From positions 1-7,613 of the forward strand of contig DOSU01000168.1 of NCBI GenBank assembly GCA_003513895.1: a stretch of DNA of 7,613 nt, given 5' to 3'. How positions within the stretch are numbered: the first letter of the stretch is position 1; every line of letters begins with the position of its first letter. The position numbers were made by a program, and so were the translations under genes. This stretch comes from Rikenellaceae bacterium (GTDB lineage Bacteria > Bacteroidota > Bacteroidia > Bacteroidales > UBA932). Below, piece after piece: positions 1-5,399 of the stretch. The notes beneath the pieces are model-generated. The model ran no database searches. It saw only the letters and a program-made list of their open reading frames with translations, and was not told the DNA's origin.

Positions 1-13
1 TAGCAGCTTCTCT

Positions 14-3000
14 TTATTCATAACGGATGGTAAAATAGAATTTTGAACCCTTTTCAGGTTCGCTCTCTACCCATATTTTTCCACCGAGCATTTCAACATA
101 AGCCTTTGAGATTGACAATCCCAAACCGGAACCTTCGTAATTTCTGGTTATGGTTTCACTTGCCTGGCGGAACCTTTCAAAAATGAATGCCTGCTGTTCG
201 CGTTTGATTCCTATCCCGGTATCGGTGACACAAAATTCAAGAAGGTCTTCCTTTTTCTCATAGCGGATTTCGATGAAACCATCTAAAGTGAACTTTAGGG
301 CATTATTAACCAGGTTAATAAGAACTGCAGTCACTTTTTCTTTGTCGGAACAGATGACGGACTCTTTATCCGGCATCTCTTTGTTTAGTACAATTTTTAT
401 TTCTTTCTGCTCGGCTTCATGTTTGAAAAAGCCATAAATATCATCGATTTGTTCATTTAAATTAAACTTAGAAGGGTGTACTTCAACCAACCCGGCTTCA
501 ATTTTCGAAATATCGATTAGATCGTTTATAATACCAAGCATTCGCTTTCCGCCTTTATCAATGATATTGGTATAGTCCCTAACCTCCTCATTTGAAATGC
601 CCGGTTCTTTGAGCATCTCTGCAAAGCCGAGAATGCTGTTCAATGGTGTGCGGATTTCGTGACTCATGTTTGCAAGAAATGCGGTTTTAAGTCGGCTGTT
701 CTCTTCGGCTTTGTCTTTGGCTTTGATTAATTCCTGCTCGAAATAGTAACGCTCTGTAATATCACGGCCAATACCCAGTACGCCAATTAGATCTCCGCCG
801 GAACTATATATTGGTGTTTTTATTGTTTCCAGAAAAGCGCGATGGCCATCGTCTCCAAAGGTAATCCACTCTTCATTGGATATGGATTTTCCTGAATTCA
901 TTGAATCTCGGTCACGTTCACGGAAAAAATCGGCTTCTTCCCTGCTTAAAAAATCATAATCTGTTTTTCCAACAATTTCTGCTTGGGAAGCATTAAAAAA
1001 TCTTTCGAACATGGCATTGCAGGAGAGGTATGTGCCTTCAACATCTTTAAGCCATACCAGATCCGGAATTGCCTGAATGAGCGTTCGCATATGGGCTTCG
1101 CTTTCACGAAGTGAGTTTTCTGCCAGTTTCCGTTCGGCAATCTCGGTAACTAATAATTTGTTGGAAATTTCAAGTTCTTCAGTTCTCTCTTTTACCCGTT
1201 TTTCTACTTCATTATAGGCCTTTTGCAACTCGTCATTAACCAGCCTTAATTGCCCGGGACTAGGAATAGCCAATAACCTTGGAAGGATAGGCCATACTGC
1301 TACTGCTGTTGCAACAGAGATGATTGCACATATGAAATCGACAGATGCCTGCCACCAGTCTACAGGCCACCACAGGCCAATAACATGTACAATATGTGTT
1401 GTACCGCATGCAAGGATGAATAATCCAAAGAGGAAAATAATCCAGGTAAACGGCATATCCTTGCGTTTTCTTAAAAAAACAATAAGGAAAAATGGGATTG
1501 AAGCATATGAAATTGCAATTAATGCATTGGAAAGAGCCATTACCATCATTAAAAACGGAGTCATATTTCCTGCATTTGCCCCTTGAATTTCCATATCGGT
1601 GCTTGGCATAAAAATCATAGGCCCGATAATTACAATCGCAAGGGCAACAGCCGGTGCAATAATGCGGGGTATAAGTTCAAGTGATTGTCGGAAAATTGTC
1701 TTTTTCGGAGTAAATGTTTGAACTTTAAAGGCCCTCAATCGCAGGCTGTTGGTAATCACGAAAATTGAGCTGAAAGCCATAGCGCCGGCAGCAAACATTG
1801 GGCTTAACAATCCGTAGGCAGCTATCGGAATGAGAGCAACATTGTAAAACAGTGCCCAAATAAGATTCTGGACGATTGTTTGCGATGTACCCCGAGATAA
1901 TGAAATTGCACGACCAACACCGGATAGGTCTCCGCTTATCAGAGTAATTCCGGCTGTTGCAATTGCAATGTCGGTTCCTGTTCCCAGTGCGATACCAACA
2001 TCGGCCTGTGCCAGAGCAGGTGCATCATTGATGCCGTCGCCAACCATCGCTACTACAGGGTGGGCAAAGTTGCCCAGTGTTTTTGAAGACTGTAGTTTTT
2101 TTATTTCCGATGCCTTGTCTCCCGGCAAAACTTCGGCGAATACACGTTCGATACCAACTTGCCTGGCAATTGCATCGGCAGTGCTTTGATTGTCGCCGGT
2201 TATCATTATTACATCGAGACCCAGTTGCTTCAATTCGGCTATCGCTTCCTTTGCTCCCGGTTTAACAGTATCTGCAACTGCTATGAGTCCAATTGGCAAG
2301 AATAGATTATCGGAATTTACTTTGCCGGCGGCAACAATCATTGTTGTCTTCCCCTCTTTTTGCAGTCTTGAAACATCCGGTAGAATTGTTTCCGTGTTAA
2401 TGCCTTCATTCTGCATCATCCGGGGATTGCCAATGATTATAATTTGATCGTCCACTATTGCCCGTATGCCAAATCCGCTTTGTGAATTGAATTGCTTAAT
2501 GTCTAAGAGAGTTTGCTTTTTATCAATCGATTCCTTTACAATGGCCCGCCCCAGCGGATGTTCCGACCCGCTTTCGGCACTGGCGGCAATCCGGAGAATG
2601 TCATTGGAAGTGTACTTTCCGAATGCAATGATATCTGTAACCTGAGGTTCTCCTGTTGTAATTGTCCCGGTTTTGTCGAGTATTACGGTGTTGATTTTAC
2701 CTGCCTTTTCCAGCATTTCACTGTTTCTGAACAGGATTCCGTTTTGAGCGCCTTTGGTTGTTCCTACCATAACGGCAGTAGGAGTTGCCAGGCCAATAGC
2801 ACAAGGACAGGCAATTACCAGTACTGCAATTGCGTTAATTAATGCCCCTGCCCAGTCAATTTGGGCAACAAAGACCCATCCGAAAAATGTAAAAAGGGCA
2901 ATTCCAATAATAATTGGAACAAAATACTTTCCAATCTCATCGGTGAGTTTTTGGATTGGCGCTTTACTTCCCTGCGCTTCCTGTACGAGTCTTACAATTT

Positions 3001-4153
3001 GCGCCAGTGTTGAATTCTTTCCAATCTTGGTTGCTTCGAATTTAATAAGTCCCTCACGATTTATTGTTGCTCCTATGACTTCATCGCCCGGACCTTTACT
3101 TACTGGCATTGACTCTCCTGTTATCATCGACTCTTCAAAAGCCGACCTCCCTTCGCTAATAATCCCGTCGACAGGCACTTTTTCTCCGGGGCGCACAACA
3201 ATAGTGTCCCCAACAACAACCTGTTCTATGCTCACCTCTGTTTCTGCTCCGTTACGCATAACCATGGCTGTTCTTGCCCTTAGCCCCATTAGTGCTTTTA
3301 ATGCTTCAGACGTTTTTCCCTTGGCTTTGGCTTCCAGGTATTTACCCAGACGGATAAGTGTTATGATTGCAGCTCCTGTCTCAAAATACACATGTGGACT
3401 ATCGATTATTCCGAGAGTAACGAAAAGGCTGGAAAAGTAGGCAGCCGAGGAACCAAGCATAATCAAAACATCCATGTTTGCACTGCCAAATCGAAGACTC
3501 TTGAATGCTCCAATGTAAAACTGCCATCCAACAATAAACTGAACTATCGTTGCTGCGAAAAGCATTGCATACCGGTCATATTTGAACCCGGCAACACCAA
3601 AATCGTGAGTCATACTATAGATAACGAGCGGAATAGTAAATATAAGGCCAATATGAAGCAGATTTCTTTGTTTGTTTAATTCGGATTCCCGAACTTTTGC
3701 TTCGACGTCCTCAACTTCTTCCTGCTCGCCCGCCTCAACTAAATCAAATCCTGCATTGCGTATAACACCTGCAAATTCGGCAATTGATGTCATACCGGGG
3801 ATATATTCAATTATTGCGTGTTCAGTGCTATAACTGACATTTGCAGTAAGTACTCCATTTTGTTTATGAAGAATTTTTTCCAGAGTCAGGGCATCGGTAT
3901 TGTCCGTCATCCCGGTGATAGGTAACTCTGCCTTGCCAATTGCTATGCCGTAACCCACCTGCTTTACACAGGCAATGATGTCTTTATCATTAATTTGATT
4001 TGCGTCGAATGTAACGGACATCTTTTCTCCGGCAAAGTCAACATTAGCCAATGTTACTCCCGGCAGTTTGCGAACATTTGATTCGACCGACAATGCACAA
4101 TTACTGCATGACATGCCGGTTACGGGCAAAATTATATTTTTTGAGCTAATCAT
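14..4153 (-). CDS. Cu(I) P1B-type ATPase fused to ETR1-like ethylene-binding domain and PAS histidine kinase
   Basis: The 1379-aa single-frame protein appears to join a copper exporter to a membrane sensor kinase. Domains in order are: HMA metal-binding domain with CxxC at C16/C19 (residues 6-70); a second HMA fold without cysteines (74-140); and an eight-helix P1B-1 ATPase core (about 160-810). The core carries TGES 345-348, CPC 449-451, DKTGT with phosphorylated D493, SEHP 530-533, GDGIND 705-710, YN 770-771 and MxxSS 792-796, a full Cu(I)-specific set. An extra helix (829-849) follows, then an ETR1-like three-helix domain (866-964), a coiled coil (about 966-1020), PAS (about 1017-1135), HisKA with H1165 in SHEIRTP, and HATPase_c with N-box N1284, DTGIGI 1311-1316 and GSGLGL 1341-1346. 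CopA alone is usually 700-850 aa. The ATG at 4153 directly precedes the first HMA and is the natural start. Both enzymes look intact. There is no receiver domain, and no response regulator gene is in the window. The domain calls are firm; the coupling of transport and signalling is inferred. Confidence 0.93.
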   Translation of the reverse strand: MISSKNIILPVTGMSCSNCALSVESNVRKLPGVTLANVDFAGEKMSVTFDANQINDKDIIACVKQVGYGIAIGKAELPITGMTDNTDALTLEKILHKQNGVLTANVSYSTEHAIIEYIPGMTSIAEFAGVIRNAGFDLVEAGEQEEVEDVEAKVRESELNKQRNLLHIGLIFTIPLVIYSMTHDFGVAGFKYDRYAMLFAATIVQFIVGWQFYIGAFKSLRFGSANMDVLIMLGSSAAYFSSLFVTLGIIDSPHVYFETGAAIITLIRLGKYLEAKAKGKTSEALKALMGLRARTAMVMRNGAETEVSIEQVVVGDTIVVRPGEKVPVDGIISEGRSAFEESMITGESMPVSKGPGDEVIGATINREGLIKFEATKIGKNSTLAQIVRLVQEAQGSKAPIQKLTDEIGKYFVPIIIGIALFTFFGWVFVAQIDWAGALINAIAVLVIACPCAIGLATPTAVMVGTTKGAQNGILFRNSEMLEKAGKINTVILDKTGTITTGEPQVTDIIAFGKYTSNDILRIAASAESGSEHPLGRAIVKESIDKKQTLLDIKQFNSQSGFGIRAIVDDQIIIIGNPRMMQNEGINTETILPDVSRLQKEGKTTMIVAAGKVNSDNLFLPIGLIAVADTVKPGAKEAIAELKQLGLDVIMITGDNQSTADAIARQVGIERVFAEVLPGDKASEIKKLQSSKTLGNFAHPVVAMVGDGINDAPALAQADVGIALGTGTDIAIATAGITLISGDLSGVGRAISLSRGTSQTIVQNLIWALFYNVALIPIAAYGLLSPMFAAGAMAFSSIFVITNSLRLRAFKVQTFTPKKTIFRQSLELIPRIIAPAVALAIVIIGPMIFMPSTDMEIQGANAGNMTPFLMMVMALSNALIAISYASIPFFLIVFLRKRKDMPFTWIIFLFGLFILACGTTHIVHVIGLWWPVDWWQASVDFICAIISVATAVAVWPILPRLLAIPSPGQLRLVNDELQKAYNEVEKRVKERTEELEISNKLLVTEIAERKLAENSLRESEAHMRTLIQAIPDLVWLKDVEGTYLSCNAMFERFFNASQAEIVGKTDYDFLSREEADFFRERDRDSMNSGKSISNEEWITFGDDGHRAFLETIKTPIYSSGGDLIGVLGIGRDITERYYFEQELIKAKDKAEENSRLKTAFLANMSHEIRTPLNSILGFAEMLKEPGISNEEVRDYTNIIDKGGKRMLGIINDLIDISKIEAGLVEVHPSKFNLNEQIDDIYGFFKHEAEQKEIKIVLNKEMPDKESVICSDKEKVTAVLINLVNNALKFTLDGFIEIRYEKKEDLLEFCVTDTGIGIKREQQAFIFERFRQASETITRNYEGSGLGLSISKAYVEMLGGKIWVESEPEKGSKFYFTIRYE
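23..1258 (-). other. Coiled coil, PAS and histidine kinase output module of the fusion
   Basis: Residues 966-1377 form the cytoplasmic signalling half. A charged helical stretch (about 966-1020, with KERTEELE-like heptads) joins the membrane sensor to one PAS domain (about 1017-1135, ending in the GIGRDITER exit motif). The dimerisation and phosphoacceptor domain follows with H1165. The ATP-binding domain has N1284, D1311, F1324 in an IFERF box, and GSGLGL at 1341-1346. All catalytic motifs are present, so autophosphorylation is expected. The protein ends directly after the ATPase domain, without a receiver or HPt domain, so a separate response regulator should exist elsewhere. Confidence 0.92.
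1262..1558 (-). other. ETR1-like (ethylene-binding-type) three-helix membrane domain
   Basis: Residues 866-964 align by eye with the Arabidopsis ETR1 sensor domain. Helix 1 has SNALIAISYASIP where ETR1 has SDFFIAIAYFSIP. Helix 2 has ACGTTH where ETR1 has LCGATH. Helix 3 ends in an LPRLLAIPSP segment like the ETR1 region after its third helix. C916 and H920 match ETR1 Cys65 and His69, which hold Cu(I). Y883, I886 and P887 match Tyr32, Ile35 and Pro36. N876 replaces Asp25, which ETR1 needs for ethylene binding. The same three-helix module is known in front of PAS/kinase regions in many bacteria, including cyanobacterial receptors. Copper binding is likely; ethylene binding is uncertain. Confidence 0.85.
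1607..1669 (-). other. Extra transmembrane helix linking exporter and sensor
   Basis: Residues 829-849 are a strongly hydrophobic stretch rich in Ile, Ala and Val, ending near two methionines. They follow the point where CopA proteins normally stop (about residue 810). A short polar loop (about 850-865) then leads into the sensor domain. CopA has eight helices and ends in the cytoplasm, whereas ETR1-type domains start outside. One added helix therefore corrects the topology and leaves the kinase inside the cell. The helix is seen in the sequence; the topology is inferred. Confidence 0.7.
1724..3676 (-). other. copA-like domain: CopA-type P1B-1 ATPase core of the fusion protein
   Basis: Residues about 160-810 hold the transport module. 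Helices lie near 164-181, 195-215, 228-248 and 256-272, then 409-430 and 438-462 (the latter with CPC 449-451), then 762-782 and 785-804. The actuator domain (TGES) lies between helices 4 and 5. The phosphorylation and nucleotide domains (D493, H532, D706) lie between helices 6 and 7. Known Cu(I) ATPases bind copper in the membrane with the CPC cysteines, the YN pair of helix 7 and the MxxSS of helix 8, and all are present. The expected activity is ATP-driven Cu(I) export from the cytoplasm to the periplasm. Ag(I) is a usual alternative substrate in this family. Confidence 0.93.
3734..3934 (-). other. Degenerate second HMA domain without CxxC
   Basis: Residues 74-140 have the length, position and secondary-structure pattern of a second heavy-metal-associated domain. 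They include the GM turn at 81-82, which in active domains begins GMxCxxC. Here the two cysteine positions are D84 and D87, so the thiolate copper site is gone. The fold seems kept, which suggests a structural or regulatory role rather than copper delivery. The first HMA (residues 6-70) keeps its C16/C19 pair. Confidence 0.75.
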
Positions 4154-4164
4154 CTCTTTTTGGT

Positions 4165-4185
4165 ATTGTAAATATTAATAACAAT
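4165..4185. promoter_or_regulatory. Imperfect palindrome upstream of the copper ATPase fusion
   Basis: A 21-base imperfect inverted repeat with ATTGT and ACAAT ends and 8 of 10 matching arm positions sits in the 47-base gap before the fusion gene. It ends 12 bases upstream of the ATG. The position suits an operator for a dimeric regulator. It does not match a known copper box such as TACAnnTGTA, and the gap is AT-rich, so chance is a real possibility. No good Bacteroidota -33/-7 promoter is visible in this gap, so read-through from the upstream hydrolase gene is also possible. Confidence 0.3.
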
Positions 4186-4200
4186 CCGTCTCCTTCTTTG

Positions 4201-5319
4201 TTAACGAATCGTTTCAATTTCTCCTATTTTATCATACATCTTTCTGAAAGCATTCCACGGGGTATTTTCTCCCGATTTCTCATCAATTGTTCTGCCATAA
4301 AATCCATCGAGGAATACTCCTACTCCCGACCACACTGTATGCATTACTCCAAGAAATCTTTCGCTCATTTGTCTTGAGGAATTTTTCCGGAAACGGACCA
4401 TGTCTTCCACCTGAAGTACTGCACTTTCCGGATTTCTCCACGGGCAGGTCATTACACTTATTCCTTTCATTGCAAACAGGGCAGGAGTAAGGTCCGGACG
4501 CTCGTAATGCCAGTCGCATATTGCTACATCTTTAGGAATCATATCGATTGCCCTGTGGGTATTATTGTAACTTCCTTCCCACCGGCCAAGCCCTATAGTT
4601 CTTCCATCGAGAAGTCTGTCGCCCCACATCCACATTTTACGTCCTTTTATTGCGAGATGATCGCGGATTGTACGCACTTCTCCGGCGAAGAGTTCGGCTT
4701 TATCCTTCCCGGCACAACGCGGGCACTTGTCGTTTCCTATGTCAAAAACTTCATCCATCCCTGCGTGAAATGCATCGGAATCGAACACATCACAAATCTC
4801 GTCTACAACGTCAAAAACAACTGAATGAACATCCGGATGTAGCGGGCAGTAACTTTTCATGTTGAATCCGTTCAATAAAACCTTCGTTGTATCCGGCATT
4901 TTAGGCATGGGAGTTTCGTCAAACTGCGGATAAACTTTTAAAAGTTTATTAGGTCCTCTGCTACCCGATTGATGGCCGAGAAGGTCAATGAGTGGAATAA
5001 CCTTTATGTTGTTCTCCCTGCATGCCTTCAATATTTTTTTGACCTCTCTTTTGGAAAGGGCAAGTGTGTCGATAAGTTCGGGATGGCTCCTGAATTTGTA
5101 TTTGTACTCTACTCTTAAAACAAGCGTATTTACATGCCTTGGAGCAAGTTCTGTTTTAATGAAATTAACAAACTCGTCAAGATTATCAGGTACAGGGAGG
5201 GCAATGCAAAAGCCCCTTACAGGCAGGATAGTATCAAGCTTAGACTGGCCATTGGCAAAAGAGCCAGTGAGTGCAGTCATAAGCAGTAAAATCATGGTTC
5301 CGGTTACCAGCTTTTTCAT
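4201..5319 (-). CDS. Secreted GH20-like family glycoside hydrolase
   Basis: The 372-aa protein begins with a cleavable signal peptide (MKK, a hydrophobic stretch, probable cleavage near residues 22-26). No lipobox cysteine is present, so it is probably periplasmic or secreted. The remainder resembles the TIM-barrel catalytic domain of family 20 glycosidases such as beta-N-acetylhexosaminidases. The best mark is HAGMDE at residues 185-190, matching the GH20 HxGxDE motif, where the Asp (D189) positions the substrate acetamido group and the Glu (E190) is the acid/base. Tryptophan-rich barrel strands follow (MWMWGD near 230, CDWHYE near 268-273, TCPW near 291-294). A CPRC pair (C199/C202) lies just after the active site. 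The usual N-terminal GH20b domain is missing, and the protein is shorter than classical enzymes. The likely role is trimming amino-sugar glycans, but the substrate is not shown. It lies 47 bases upstream of the copper ATPase fusion on the same strand, and co-transcription is possible. Confidence 0.82.
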   Translation of the reverse strand: MKKLVTGTMILLLMTALTGSFANGQSKLDTILPVRGFCIALPVPDNLDEFVNFIKTELAPRHVNTLVLRVEYKYKFRSHPELIDTLALSKREVKKILKACRENNIKVIPLIDLLGHQSGSRGPNKLLKVYPQFDETPMPKMPDTTKVLLNGFNMKSYCPLHPDVHSVVFDVVDEICDVFDSDAFHAGMDEVFDIGNDKCPRCAGKDKAELFAGEVRTIRDHLAIKGRKMWMWGDRLLDGRTIGLGRWEGSYNNTHRAIDMIPKDVAICDWHYERPDLTPALFAMKGISVMTCPWRNPESAVLQVEDMVRFRKNSSRQMSERFLGVMHTVWSGVGVFLDGFYGRTIDEKSGENTPWNAFRKMYDKIGEIETIR

Positions 5320-5399
5320 GGGGTTTAAAGTTTAGGTGAAGAATTTTCATACAATATAAACATAATTATTTTTCAAACTATTTGTACTTTTATGCAGCG
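5320..5399. promoter_or_regulatory. Divergent promoter region between hydrolase and PLP-enzyme genes
   Basis: This 80-base AT-rich spacer must carry the start signals of both divergent genes. Leftward, a TTTG (minus strand, 5377-5374) lies 15-17 bases ahead of a TATATTGTAT stretch (5358-5349), a weak fit to the Bacteroidota -33 TTTG / -7 TAnnTTTG pattern. Rightward, TACTTTTA at 5385-5392 matches five of six fixed -7 positions. It lacks a clear -33 element and would place transcription start almost on the ATG. No Shine-Dalgarno sequence is evident for either gene. Confidence 0.35.

Noticed and set aside
1540..1730. Fusion of exporter and sensor as an assembly chimera or missed stop codon
   Set aside because: The frame is open through the junction with no abrupt change in composition, and an added helix gives the correct topology, which a random join would be unlikely to supply. 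It cannot be fully excluded without reads or relatives.
2754..3440. A 228-codon open frame on the plus strand opposite the copper ATPase, with several shorter ones at 1320-1586, 2190-2447 and 4988-5335
   Set aside because: They lie antisense to well-supported conserved domains, have low-complexity Ser/Pro/Ile-rich translations with no recognisable motif, and are best explained as shadows of the real genes.
4189..4195. AAGGAG on the minus strand as ribosome binding site of the copper fusion
   Set aside because: It lies about 35-40 bases from the ATG at 4153, too far for Shine-Dalgarno pairing, and no in-frame start with a sensible N-terminus lies nearer.
5382..5399. Upstream TTG start for the PLP-dependent enzyme, adding six residues
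   Set aside because: The ATG at 5400 is in frame and sufficient, the extra residues match nothing in the family, and the stretch overlaps the likely promoter.
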